From Endomychus coccineus (lineage: Eukaryota > Arthropoda > Insecta > Coleoptera > Endomychidae), in NCBI GenBank assembly GCA_958510875.1, contig OY294068.1, forward strand, positions 31,166,297 to 31,230,296: DNA of 64,000 bases, in the 5' to 3' direction. The position numbers were made by a program, and so were the translations under genes. This document shows positions 48,901 to 58,929 of the stretch, piece by piece; within the stretch, counting starts at the first letter, position 1, and every line of letters begins with the position of its first letter. Under the pieces are notes generated by a model. It was given only the letters and a program-made list of their open reading frames with translations, was not told where the DNA came from and ran no database searches.

Positions 48901-51900
48901 CGTCTTATTAGTAATTTAATTTCCCTAAATAAAAGCAGCGCTATTTTCGTTGCTGTGAATGTTATCGCTACAGTTTGATAAAATTATTCTTTTTTGTTAA
49001 TGGTTAATGTACAATATTTGGAGGAATTGTATGGTGTAAAGCAGGGAAGTGATATTTATTATTTCAATGTAGGCGGATGAGTGCAGGTGTCATAACATGT
49101 GAATTTCTTCTCATTTTTTTAGAAAGGTTTATGTAAGTTTTTTTCAAAAACATTGAATGACAATACTGTATCACATGATGCTATGACGTCATTGCTTTCT
49201 TATTGATCAGTCCTTAAATATCACCTCATCAATAGTTACAATGTCGTTTATTGGGGATAACCTTCAAATTGATCACTAGTTCAAACTAAGACTAGGGATG
49301 TGTTGCCCCTTGGAAAATAGATAAATAGTGTGCGTGGAAAAGTTATTCTTCACAAATCATTTGATTCGGTTACTGATTTTTATATAATTGTTTCACATTC
49401 TATACTCTTCGCATTTATGTGATGATTATGAAATAAATCATTTCTTTCAAAAATAATTTTCCGTTTCTCGAACCCGAGACTGAGTAGGAACCAGGTATCG
49501 TAGGCCCCTAGACCACACCGCCAAATCTATGTTTACTTCAATAATTGTTTTTGCTGTTGTTGTTGAACGATTTTGTTGAAATTTGGGTTAAAGCAATTTA
49601 CAATTAACTTGAGTTTACTGTAAGAGTTTTGAATCGATTGACTGTATTCTTTGGATTTATGAATTTTGGTAATTTTCTACCCTTCAGAAAGGATGCCTTT
49701 ATTACACGATTTCCCTGACAAAAAATTGGGTTCGTCTCTCTCGTCGTGATCTCTTATCAAAATTTGAATAGGTATGATAGAACCTTTCATTTTGAGTTAT
49801 CGTTCTTCGTGATGTACAGACAGACAGACAGATTTTTCTAAAGTTGCTTAAAATTCAATGAAAAATACCATGGTGGAGGAATTTTTGCTCTAGGGCGCCT
49901 TTTTAACGATTTAGAAATAGCGTGAGCAAATGCAATATACTCTTCAAACTTTGTCGTGAAGAGTATAATGAACTGGTTACATTTTCCGAACTTTTATCAA
50001 TCAATTGATGGTCATTTGCTGTAGATAAAGTTTTGCACAGTGTCGTTTGCACGGCAGCAAATTTTCAAATGATTTTCAAGATCCAGAAATAGAACAACAA
50101 ATAGGATGTCTGAATATTTCAAGCCAGTTTTCATCACCAAAATGAGCAAGAACAAAACAGTTATTATAATTGCTCTTCAAACAAAAATTTTGAAGATTGA
50201 TGTCACTAACAAAAGTCTTCAATCAGTCGATCAGATGGCGCCATAAATCGAAAATTCCATTTGTCATTACCATCTTTAACTAGAACGCATTATACTTTTC
50301 GGACTGATGTTTCATTCAGTTCTGTTTTGACACCCATCGAAACCAAGCAACCTTGAAGATTTTTGTAAGCATGGAAAAAAGTGAATTTCGCGTTTTGATT
50401 AAACATTATTTCTTGCGTGAACAAAACATTACGCAAGCCAAAGCATCTCTCTTGCTAAGCATTATGGGGACTCCTTACCATCCATTGAAACGATTCACAA
50501 GTAGTTTACTGTTTTTCGTTGTGGTCAAGGCTGGATTTAGGGGAGGGCAACCGTGGCTAGAGCCCCGGGGCCTCCACAGAAGAGGGGCCCCCACAATAGA
50601 CTTCAGAAAAAAAATCTTTTAAATTCCAAGTAAACACTAGTAAACAACTTTTCCTTTAATATTTGTTTTCGCTGTTTTACCTTTAAATTTACCTTTGTGC
50701 AAACATGATTATATTGTTCTTAAATATTAACAGAAATCATTGATCTATATTTGTTCACTGCAATCAGGCAATCAGTAAAATATCAAAATCTCAAATAGCC
50801 CTGATGAGCACTTGCAATTACTACCCATCTTGAGGGAGTATCCCAATGGCTCAATGGCTGAGTGGGGTGGTACTTGCCCGCAGCCTCAGAGGTTGGGTAT
50901 TCGATTTCGTGTATCGACTATTTTCTTTTTTTTTTAATTGTATATATATAAATCAATTGCGATATGTGAACGATTAGTGTTATTCAATTTTTAAACAAAT
51001 CAATTATTATTATTGTTAGTTTTTGTCACTGCATGGCTACCGCCATAAATCTTTTCGAGCGAGAACATGCATGAAGATCTAAACAATGGATCGAAAAGAA
51101 GATCGGCACAAATTGAAACTATCTGTGTAAAGTTATTGATATTCATGTACATTAAATAATATATATTGTCCAGATTTTTTGTTACAAGAACATTTTGAAA
51201 TGCATTAAAATTGCATTCACTATACAGTCGGTGTACACTGAATTAAAAAAATGTTAGCCTCTGACATATAGGGGCCCCCAGCAAACTTGGGCCCAGGGGC
51301 CTCCACCACCTTAAATCCGCCTCTGGTTGTGGTAGTATGACCACCGCATCTCAACGAACAGGTACGGAACATTTTGCATACATTTTTGAACATGAGAAAG
51401 TTATCTGCCAGATGGCTGCCGCATTTGCTCTCTGTTGAAAACAAGCGCGACCGTGTGACAACTTCAAAGGAGTGTTTGGCCATGTTCAAGCCCGATAAGA
51501 AGGACTTTTTGCGCCGTTTGGTAACCGTGGACGAAACATGGATTCATCACAGCACACCAGAGACCACAGAACAGTCGAAACAGTGTACTTGTCCTGGCGA
51601 ATCGATGCCGAAAAAAGTCAAATTGGGTTTATCGGCCAACAAAGTCATGGCGACAGTTTTTCGGGATGCACACAGTATCGTCCATATCGATTAATTTGAA
51701 AAAGGCAAACCGATCACCGGCGTATATTATGCAGAGCTGTTGGATCGATTCGACGCTGATTTGAAGCGAAAGCGACCGCATTGGGCAAAGAAAAAAGTGC
51801 TCTTCCACCGGTACAATTCACCGGTAAACAGGTCCGCTGTGGCAATGGCAAAATTGCATGAACTACGCTACGAATTGGTTCGTCATCCACCATATTCTCT

Positions 51901-54900
51901 AGAATATATGCCCCCTGCAATTTTTAACTATTTCCAAACTCGAAGAAAAAACAAACGCCTATTTTGAAGGAGTGCCGAAATCGTATTATTTGGAAGGGAT
52001 CGAAAAATTAATTCATTCAAAACCTCACGTGCTATTACACCATTGTGCATAAACCACATTTCCATTCTCTCACGTAAAGGAATATCATCAAGTAATAGTG
52101 GCAAGTCTTCTCTCAGAAGTTTTTAGTAATTCAAGTTCCAAAAAAGAACTTATCCTACATACGACACGATCGATTAAGAAATATTATGCATATACAAACA
52201 TAACAAAAAATTTAAAAAATTGCCCAGAGCGGAAAATTGTGTAAAAAGGGCCTTATTCTTCACTATATTTATGAGACTTTCGAAACTATTTTATGTTTGC
52301 TCACAATTTTATTTTTACAGAAATACAAGGATGTAACTCAACAATCCAGGAACGTGATGAACGCAGGCTGGTGCGTTCCTGCATCTTGCTCTAAGCCCGA
52401 TTTAGAGAAATCTCTCAACACTTACCTAAACGAGCAAAAGAACTTATTTACACTTCATAATGTAACTTACACAGGTTCGATAAACGAATTCTTTTGTCAA
52501 ACCAAAAAAGAAGTAGATTATTTTGATTCAGCAGATATAGCATTCTGGTGAGTAGCTAGCTCAATAAAATACTTCAATTGTTAGATAATCATTAATGAAT
52601 TTTTTCAGCTTCGTGTGCCTCTTTATCGCATTTATGGTGCTAGCAGGTACATTCTATGATACGTACTGTACCGATGAATCCGGAGAAAAACCTGGTAGAA
52701 GTGAGTAATACTTTATGTATAGTAATAGTGTTAGGTACTAGTGGAAATGACGGTGAAGTAAACATAAAAGGAATTTTTTTATTGTCGCTTGTTGAGTCAA
52801 ATGAGTCACTAGTGGCCCAGGTGAATTGAGAGTTGAGGTTATGGATAAGAAATAATCTCCTCTATCCACTAAAATACTGTTAAATTACTGAGGACCTTTC
52901 AGCTACCAAGTAGCCATCAACAGAGTAAACTAAATTATAAATCAAAACGTGGCTGTATAAATACAATTTGGGGATAATAATGTAAGCAAGGGATTCATAA
53001 TTTAGTTTACTCTGATGATGTCTACTTGTTAACATAAAGGTCTTTAGTACTTTAATAGTATTTTTTAGTGGATAAGGGTGATTATTTTTTTATCTATAGT
53101 GTTATATTGTATCCACAATGTGAACTCTTTTATAGTTTATTTGTGAGTTGAGTTGTTTGGAATGGGGAGGACGGTTAGAACCTCTCGGTCTCTGATGATT
53201 GTTTCCTCATTCCATAGCATCATGACCGGTTCATCTGTCTTCTGATCATTGCATTATTTTCGAGCAAGCAGCTCCTGTAAAAGCAGATCTAGCGTGACAG
53301 CTAAAAAATAATTTATTAGTTTTCCGGGATTCTCGACACATACTGTTGATCAATTTTGTTGATGAACATGTTACAGTCATTGTCACCTACTAATGTTAAT
53401 TCCTTGCTCCTTGCCCAAACAAAAGTTGCATATAGCCGGGAAGTGCAGGACTTATCTTCTTCAAGACATTGCCCGATCCCATACCGCTGCACCGACTCAT
53501 GAGAAACTGAAGGCTGAAGAAAATACATTCGCGATGGCATTTGTAGACCCCTCTTGTGATTAAAGGAGTTGGGAGGAAATCTATTCGACGAAGATGAGAG
53601 GGGAGGTGTTCATGCGCGATTGGCTATTTCTTTTTCCAATAACGGAGTTAATAGACAATAGCATAAGCTATTCGCTTCTCTAGGTTGGTTTTCTAATCCG
53701 CGCCAAAAGCTACCTTACACCCCAGCAGCTCCTCATAATCTACAAAGCACAGATTCGACCTGTCCGGAAGTAATGTTCACATGTTTGAACTTCGGCTCCC
53801 AAACGTACGCCGAAGCTCTTGGATGATATCCAGAAGAGAGCTATTCGTTTGATTGATGATGTCACACTTACTAGTTCATTGACCTCTCTAGAACATCGTA
53901 GAAAGGAGCGAGATCCCTTTTCCATGGTCGGTGTTCATCAGAAATCTCGTCTGTTATTCCACCACAAGAGATTCTAGATAGGCGGACTAGACGAGCTCAA
54001 ACAAATCACCACTTCACTATCAAATTCGAGACCTGGCGAACTTCTTCCTACCAGACTTCATTTTTTTATCGAACAGCTAATATGTGGAACTCTTTACCTA
54101 GTGAAGTTTTTCCCTATGCCCATCGCTTCCAAATCTCCAAGAAAAATACGAATGCCCACACTCTACTGCTGGCTCACACCATGTTCTTCGAACATTATAG
54201 GTTTCCCTCTCGTGTAGTAAAAGCATAAAAAAAGGTGTTCATGTAATTACAACAACTTTAGTGGCCGATGTATTGGCAAAACGGGGTTCATCCACAACAG
54301 GACTCCTCGCCCGTATAGAACTACTGGATAGGCAATGGCTCTTGGAGTGGTGTGGTTCCCTGGAAGAAATTTCAAATAGCGGAATTCTCGCCCAAACGCT
54401 CGAAAACCCTTCTCTACATGAACAGAAGTGTGACAGTCACCTGAACAGACATCTACACTTACTGTGTATCGGTAATGACCCAGAATGTAGTAGATGCGGA
54501 GAGGCGCTGGTCACCTGAGGCCATAAGAGACATCAGCCCAAGCAGTATTTTTACCTTCGGCGTTACCTCTGGTCTGCTGGTCTAAGTTGAAGCTATCATA
54601 GGTATCAATCAGGAAAAATTTTGTATATGAAAAAGGTATTATGTAGACCTATGAGGTGTATTCAGTTCCTAGGTTTGTATTGAAATAAATTCGAAAATAA
54701 ATAATTTTCACTTTATATTTAGTAAATTCTCTCATAAAACCTGTTGCAACTGATGAACAATGTTCTTTGAGAGACACAGTGAACATGTATGGTGCTTGAT
54801 TTATGAAATGATTACTTATTCTAAGACAGTTCTAGATCAGTTGAAATCTCGTAATAATTAACTTTTCCAAAACAGTCCAGGAAAGCAAATCCTATCATGC

Positions 54901-55680
54901 CAATCTTTGTTCGGATACTGTATAATGCTATATGCTTATGTAGTCTAATATTGAGGAACATAATTTGAAATCAGAAGCATCTAGATCTAGAGTATGTCAA
55001 AGTCCCGACCAAATTATTCAATGTTTAAGGTTCGATTAGAGGATGCAATCTCCAATTGAACCAAACTTGGAACACTATAGGTAAGAAATAATCACCCTTA
55101 TCCACTAAAAATACTATTAAAGTACCGAAGACCTTTCAGCTACCAAGCAGCCATCATCAGAGTAAGCTTAAAACTATTTACTCCTCAGTATATTCAAGTA
55201 CTGAGGAGTAAATAGTTTTAAGCTTACTCTGATGATGGCTGCTTGGTAGCTGAAAGGTCTTCGGTACTTTAATAGTATTTTTAGTGGATAAGGGTGATTA
55301 TTTCTTATTATAATGTTATAGTGTATCCACACAAGTTTTTCAAAGTTTATTAGACTTGGAACAATAATAACGAAAGATTAACACATTATTTGGAAACTTT
55401 CAGTTTTGCTGATACCAAAGTCAATTTAATGCTATTTATGTGAAACTTTAAGAAAATGTAATAATTTTTTGCTTCAATTTCAGAAACATTGGTACAAAAG
55501 ATTACACTAGGATTTTCAGTTCGGAAGAATTTTCTGGATCTTACAAGAGCTGATGAATCAAATCCATCTTTGAAAATACTATATGGAGTCCGTACATGTT
55601 CTATTTTTGTGATCATAATGGATCATCGATTTGGAACATTCACTTCGTCTGCACTTTTGAATTTTGATTACGTTGAAAAG
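33958..55680 (+). CDS. Nose resistant to fluoxetine (NRF-6)-like acyltransferase, first five exons (3'-partial)
   Basis: Exons 33958-34132, 48465-48679, 52321-52547, 52609-52700 and 55484-55680 join in phase to 302 codons, ending on a gtaact donor; the rest must lie past 64000. NRF-6 proteins are multi-pass membrane proteins of gut and epidermis with an extracellular NRF domain and an acyltransferase-3 domain; in worms they affect lipid and drug transport. Seen: signal peptide MFLFIFTCILTVVKS; NRF domain with Cys at residue 38 and in NFDQCLSA, QYCLAT, GWCVPASC and EFFCQT; HEILDSTAKLSSGVL across the exon 1/2 junction; a transmembrane segment (~200-222, FWCFVCLFIAFMVLAGTFY); and the start of the acyltransferase domain, LKILYGVRTCSIFVIIMDHR, whose His matches the conserved one. 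Intron 1 is 14.3 kb and full of repeats. I find no acyltransferase exon between 55680 and 64000. Confidence 0.92.
34430..35100. repeat. Imperfect foldback repeat in NRF intron 1
   Basis: The arm at 34434-34490 (taagtagataattataatac, ggaactaaaattgaacactt) is repeated inverted at 35038-35095 (aagtgttccattttagtttc, cataattatctactta). Inner parts pair only loosely. No transposase is seen. Confidence 0.6.
35101..36319. other. NRF intron 1, nothing recognised
   Basis: About 1.2 kb without recognisable coding or repeat structure. Confidence 0.5.
36320..37180 (+). mobile_element. LINE L1a remnant: RNase H, zinc knuckle and 3' end
   Basis: In order on +: GGLVWFTDGSKVGQASGG (RNase H first Asp), RRIYICSDSR (second Asp), VSGHSEVEGNEMADS-like block at ~36650-36690, then the frame 36846-37097 with HLHTMGIVDDPICRKCREAA and a following H...C, a CxxC...H...C knuckle, and a 3' end cctaagtgcatttggaggct ... 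ccttaaatgatgatgatg. Broken by frameshifts. It shares its 3' half with 11330-11845. Confidence 0.8.
37190..38700. other. NRF intron 1, nothing recognised
   Basis: 1.5 kb AT-rich; short frames look random. Confidence 0.5.
38700..39130 (-). pseudogene. Tc1-like transposase C-terminal fragment
   Basis: The - strand reads HFDPFIGANFLLMQDNARNH (the DNARPH block with the second catalytic Asp), then after a stop and frame slip SDLNPIEHVWD (third acidic residue region), then ENLAQEMKDNVIRRIVRRVS. This order is typical of the C-terminal half of Tc1/Tc3 transposases. Dead copy. Confidence 0.75.
39859..40268. mobile_element. 410 bp palindromic hAT-type MITE
   Basis: Termini are CAGTGGCGTACGACAGAATT at 39859 and the inverse of CAGTGTGTACGATAGAATTG ending at 40268; pairing continues inward (tttagtataatttt; aagttaaacataacgctgca versus tgcagcgttatgtttaact). 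No open frame. The 8 bp flanks attgatac and gcagtaac do not match, so the target duplication is lost or the ends are off. Confidence 0.75.
40321..43010 (-). mobile_element. Penelope-like element fragment: GIY-YIG domain between inverted terminal repeats, with hAT insertion
   Basis: The - strand at 40854-40622 encodes GVYSIPCVCGKVYIGETGRT ... RVEEHERC ... FENTIILARAPNFYQRKILE, a GIY-YIG endonuclease of the type fused to Penelope reverse transcriptases (GVYSIPC, KVYIGETGR). It is flanked by ~200 bp inverted arms: 40325-40530 and 40890-41086 continuing at 42975-43000 after the hAT. The arms carry gatgccgacgtttcg and aggtttgaggc blocks. No reverse transcriptase part is seen. The RT portion was probably never copied or was lost. 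Confidence 0.75.
41087..42966 (-). mobile_element. hAT transposon copy 2, 1880 bp, with perfect 8 bp target duplication
   Basis: The element starts CAGTGGCGGCTGG and ends CCGCCCCTG, flanked by cacgaaat on both sides (41079-41086 and 42967-42974). It is near-identical to copy 1 (22516-24122) at both ends and in the C-terminal dimerisation frame (41455-41646, SVERSFSTLKRIKTYMP). It retains a middle part (frame 41912-42157) that copy 1 lacks, and lacks copy 1's zinc-finger part. Non-functional. Confidence 0.9.
43011..44056. other. NRF intron 1 between Penelope fragment and satellite array, nothing recognised
   Basis: AT-rich, short random frames only. Confidence 0.45.
44057..47570. repeat. Satellite array of ~500 bp monomers with a 1513 bp higher-order repeat
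   Basis: Seven monomers, each with ggatccacaaatgatt (BamHI site): starts 44116, 44597, 45078, 45605, 46110, 46591 and ~47118, giving lengths 481, 481, 527, 505, 481, 527 and a last partial one. Order A-A-B-C-A-B-C: A(481)+B(527)+C(505)=1513 bp, and the blocks 44597-46109 and 46110-47490 look identical where I compared them. A monomers have ttcacggaaaactcatgg; B and C have ttcactgaaaacttatgg plus an extra gtgcctgttcaagtttttca. Short frames inside are the same in all A copies because the DNA is the same, not because they are genes. Confidence 0.92.
47571..48464. other. End of NRF intron 1, nothing recognised
   Basis: Contains a 61-codon frame at 48011 with no recognised match; it lacks clear splice sites linking it to the NRF exons in phase. 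Confidence 0.4.
49290..49985. repeat. Dispersed repeat, unsplit copy, tRNA-like module on - strand
   Basis: A continuous copy of the repeat found split at 4460-4895/6725-6985. On the - strand, 49530-49470 reads gtggtctaggggcctacgat ... ctcgggttcgagaaac: A-box-like tggtctagggg and B-box-like gggttcgag, 40-odd bases apart as in a tRNA gene. A gacagacagacaga tract lies at ~49825. It sits in NRF intron 2. Confidence 0.65.
50371..52016 (+). pseudogene. Mariner transposase, broken and carrying a nested MITE
   Basis: The N terminus at 50371 reads MEKSEFRVLIKHYFLREQNI; after the nested element (50526-51325) it resumes with FLNMRKLSARWLPHLLSVEN, then VTVDETWIHHSTPE (first catalytic Asp kept). The second catalytic block reads HRYNSPVNRSAVAMAKLHEL where the family has HDNAPAH, and the third reads HPPYSLEYMPPA where it has YSPDLAPSD. 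There is an in-frame stop at ~51693 and the C-terminal end is lost. Inactive. Confidence 0.88.
50526..51325. mobile_element. 800 bp hAT-type non-autonomous element nested in mariner
   Basis: Flanked by gttgtggt on both sides (50518-50525 and 51326-51333), a perfect 8 bp target duplication. Ends: caaggctggatttagggga and inverse of cagaggcggatttaaggtgg, with paired gggcctcc / ggaggcccc blocks inside. No transposase. At 50845-50925 a tRNA-like stretch on + has tggctgagtgg (A box) and ggtattcgatttc (weak B box). Confidence 0.88.
52830..53150. repeat. Palindromic repeat, family H copy 2
   Basis: Arms: aagaaataatctcctctatcc (52848) and ataagggtgattatttttttat (53080), then tccacaatgtgaactcttttatagttta, the inverse of the flank at 8120. 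The left arm on the - strand reads CTGTTGATGGCTACTTGGTA followed by GCTGAAAGG, a degenerate form of the core in copies 1 and 3. A 60 bp unrelated centre follows. It lies 130 bp after NRF exon 4. Confidence 0.65.
53640..54240 (+). mobile_element. LINE J1 copy 2, 3' end only
   Basis: The segment is closely similar to 59640-60180: ctcctcataatctacaaagc, tcgtctgttattccaccac, ataggcggactagacgagct, cttcttcctaccagacttca, ending aaaagcataaaaaaagg. Frames are broken. Shares the 3' terminus with the copy at 58930. Confidence 0.75.
54250..54540 (+). mobile_element. LINE fragment, end of RNase H to zinc knuckle
   Basis: The + frame 54261-54518 reads VADVLAKRGSSTTGLLARIE, WLLEWCGSLEEIS, RHLHLLCIGNDPECSRCGEA: the C-terminal edge of a LINE RNase H followed by a CxRCGEA half knuckle. 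A stop follows and the element ends. Confidence 0.6.
55080..55330. repeat. Near-perfect hairpin, family H copy 3
   Basis: 55082 to ~55310 folds on itself: taagaaataatcacccttat ... accaagcagccatcatcag on the left is repeated inverted on the right with few differences, around a centre near 55198 (tatattcaagtactgagg). Both strands carry CTGATGA, T, GGCTGC-TTG-GTAGCT, GAAA, GGTC. It lies 154 bp before NRF exon 5. Confidence 0.85.
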
Positions 55681-55738
55681 GTAACTCGATTAAATTTTAC
55701 TCATTATGAAGGATTCGTATGAAAGTAAAGTTAATTTC

Positions 55739-56340
55739 ACCACACAGTGACCATTACTATAGAGAGAATATTCAAATTACTCTAAAAACCTGTTAGTACC
55801 ATAATCATAATTTTACCCATAGCCCATATACTTTGCATGTACGATAAAAAGGTCATAAATGAATACATCAGAGCCAGTGATAATTTTTCAACATGTCAAA
55901 GATAATACTAACGTACTTTTGAAAGATCAAATGAAAATTTTTAATTCACCAAACATGACAACACACTGTCATGTTCACCCCCATCCTAATTACATACCTA
56001 TGATTGAAGGATTTTCACATCTTTCCATTCTGAATTTTAACTTACAGTTACTTAGAATTATTGCCTTAGATTTCTTCAGATTTATCTTTAGTTTATGAGA
56101 TATTAATGTAGTTTATCAAGTACATTACTTATCTTAATTATTAATGGAGATAGCTGATTCCTTTCCACTTCAAAAGATCAATATATCATCAGCAATTAAG
56201 TTGATAAAATCACAGTCAACTATATAATTAAATTGATATCATTAAGATATAAATGTGATAAATAGTAGTGGTCCTAACAGAGTTCACTTAGGTACCCCTC
56301 ATATATATGATAAGAAATTATCAACTTTAATTTTGCTTAA
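55739..56340. other. Start of the NRF 3' intron, nothing recognised
   Basis: AT-rich; a 79-codon frame at 55859 has no recognised match. Confidence 0.45.
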
Positions 56341-57711
56341 GATATACAGGATGTTCCATCTCAGACGAGCCACCCCGTATATTTCTTATCCCATAGTGAG
56401 TGGAAAAATCTCCCGAAACACGTCGAATGATTTTGTTTGGGGGACATCTTTTGACGTATATTTGAGGCTTGAACGAGCAACCCCTTTATTGGGGGCGCTT
56501 CAGCCCCTCAAAATTGAATAGGGGAGAGGGGTCGAGTGATACGTCATTTGAAAGGTCTTGGAAGCCTCTTTACAACGGTGTATGAGAAACGTGAATTTGA
56601 TGAACCGTTTTCGCCAAAAATTAATTTTGTTGCTCGAATGCGCCATCTTGAATATTTTGGTTATTTGTACAATGTACAAGCTCATTTTTATTAAGGCTTT
56701 TTTACAAACTTAAACAATCTTCAGAAAATCACATTCGTAAAAAAATTGAATTGTGTTGTCATGCTTACAACGAAAAATATTAAATCTGCGTGTTTAAATC
56801 AAATGTTCAAATTGTCCTCCATTGACTTCCATACAATAATACAATCTTGACTGAAAACCGTCTCTAACATGGTTCAGCTGCTCCTTCATCATTAACAATT
56901 CCAACGGGTGCCCTTTTTATCCATTCTGAACCCGTCTCCACAAATTTTGAAATCAATTCCGTTACGTACTTATGGCGAACGCTACGTTCAGGATGGTTTT
57001 CGTTAAATATCCTTGCAGCCGCTCGGGCATAATTTTGATTTTGGTAATAAAGGCTAATCAAATCAACATATTCTTGCAATGTGTACACCATATTTTTTGA
57101 AAGTTTAAACAAATCAGCAAAGTAGTAACTCAACAGATTGATTAAAATCATGAAATGATCGAAGAAACGTTAAGACCAGATAAACACCATCTAAGAACAA
57201 AAAATTAAGGCAACCTAAGGAGATGTTTTGCTGTTTTTTTATTTATTAGTTTGAGAGAATGTATTATTGTATGGAAGTCAATGGAGGACAATTTGAACAT
57301 TTGATTTAAACACGCAGATTTAATTTTCTTCATTGTAACCATGAAAACACAATTAAATTTTTTTACGAATGTGATTTTTTGAAGATTGTTTAAGTTTGTG
57401 AAAGAGGCTTGATAAAAATGAGCGTGTACATTGTACAAATAACCAAAATATTTAAGGTGACGCATTCGAGCAACAAAATTAATTTTTGGCGAAAACGGTT
57501 CATCAAATTTACGTTTTTCATACACCGTAGTAAAGAGGTTTCCAATACCTTTCAAATGACGTATCACTCAACCCCTCTCCCCTATTCAATTTTGAGGGGT
57601 TGAAGCGCCCCCTATTAGGGGGTTGCTCGTTCAACCCTCAAATATACGTCAAAAGATGTCCCCCAAACAAAATCATTCGACATGTTTCGGGAGATTTTTC
57701 CACTCACTATG
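56341..57711 (-). mobile_element. Long-TIR element with DUF4817-like helix-turn-helix fragment
   Basis: Inverted arms 56391-56847 and 57250-57711 (~460 bp each) enclose ~400 bp. Examples: ccatagtgagtgg versus ccactcactatg; ctccattgacttccatac versus gtatggaagtcaatggag. The centre carries a - strand frame (56864-57151) with MVYTLQEYVDLISLYYQNQN, AARIFNENHPERS and a following ELISKFVETGS: an N-terminal helix-turn-helix of DUF4817 type that goes with Tc1/mariner-like transposases. No DDE domain. The left end starts tatacaggatgttcc, like 16183. Confidence 0.75.
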
Positions 57712-58929
57712 TGAATGCGATGGGTATTTCATTTTTTATTTACATAATGATAATGAAAATTCTTTTACTAACAATTTATTAGGACTATAATATTTGTGAC
57801 TGCAATTCCAATAATTGTGTCAGTAATAATGAAGAAAAAATCTCATTCAATAAAGATATAGCTGTAGCTAGAATTTTCATGAATAAAATCTAGTAGACCA
57901 TGCTATAAGTTTAACTTTCTAACACTATGAAAATTTAATATTTATCATGTACTTATAATTAATGTACCATGATTCAAATTTTTCTCATCAAAATTGAAGA
58001 TAACAACAACGATAATACTGAAATCTTTAGTTGGAAAACAACGAATTTATCAAATCAAGCTTAAAATAAACGAATATCATTGGAATTAAAATCGGAAATA
58101 TTGAAATGTCTATGGTCAGTTGATCAACCGCATTTTTAAGGCCTGTTTATGTTTATTTCAACGGAGAATACCCAAAAAGCGAGTTTTGGTCAGTTAATTT
58201 ACTATTCTGCGGTTACAAAGTTTTCCAATGGTAAGACATATGACTAGACAAATATATCTTGTGGTTTGACTTTAGTAGCATTTTATAAAACTTGATAATC
58301 TGGAGGCATCCAATTAGAGATTATTGTTTTTCAACGTATTAAAATGAATGTAGATTTACCTACGCATTGGTTATTCATGCAGATAAGAATTATTTGTTGC
58401 TACCTCTGGAATTTATTTCTGTCCATGGAAGTTAACATTACTGTGGTTTCAATGATACCCAGCCTCTCTCGCCGCCACTATTATTCATACAACGTTAACA
58501 GATTTAGTACCTTGAATTTTTGCTAGTTCTTTGGAATTAGATAATTGTAATAAGCAATGGGTTGTTAAAAGTTATCTACAAGTTCATCTTGTAGGAACTT
58601 AAATCTTAACACGACAAAAACAAACTGTTCCTACATTCCAGAGTTAAGACTGAGATTAAAAAATTTACGCAACAGAGAGCCAGAATGATTCCTACAATCA
58701 ACGAACATGAACTGAGGCAGATCTTTTTGTTGATCAGTAGTCTCAGACTTATATGGTAAGGTAGAAATGATGGACATTTGCTATAGGATACTCTTGTGAT
58801 TCAAAGAAAGCTCAGAGCTAAACTCGAATACATCTTCTGCCTGTAAGCCAAACTACTAGTAGTAAATAGGTACTAATGGGTTGGTGCTTTTTGATATATT
58901 GGTAAGTGTAGGTAATGGGTGATCCAAAT
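57712..58929. other. Intron/intergenic, nothing recognised
   Basis: 1.2 kb AT-rich DNA, no coding similarity seen. Confidence 0.45.

Noticed and set aside
50845..50930. Functional tRNA gene
   Set aside because: A box fits and B box is weak, but I cannot pair an acceptor stem or a proper T stem; it lies inside a transposable element.
55859..56098. 79-codon frame as an NRF exon
   Set aside because: No flanking splice sites in phase and no resemblance to the acyltransferase domain.
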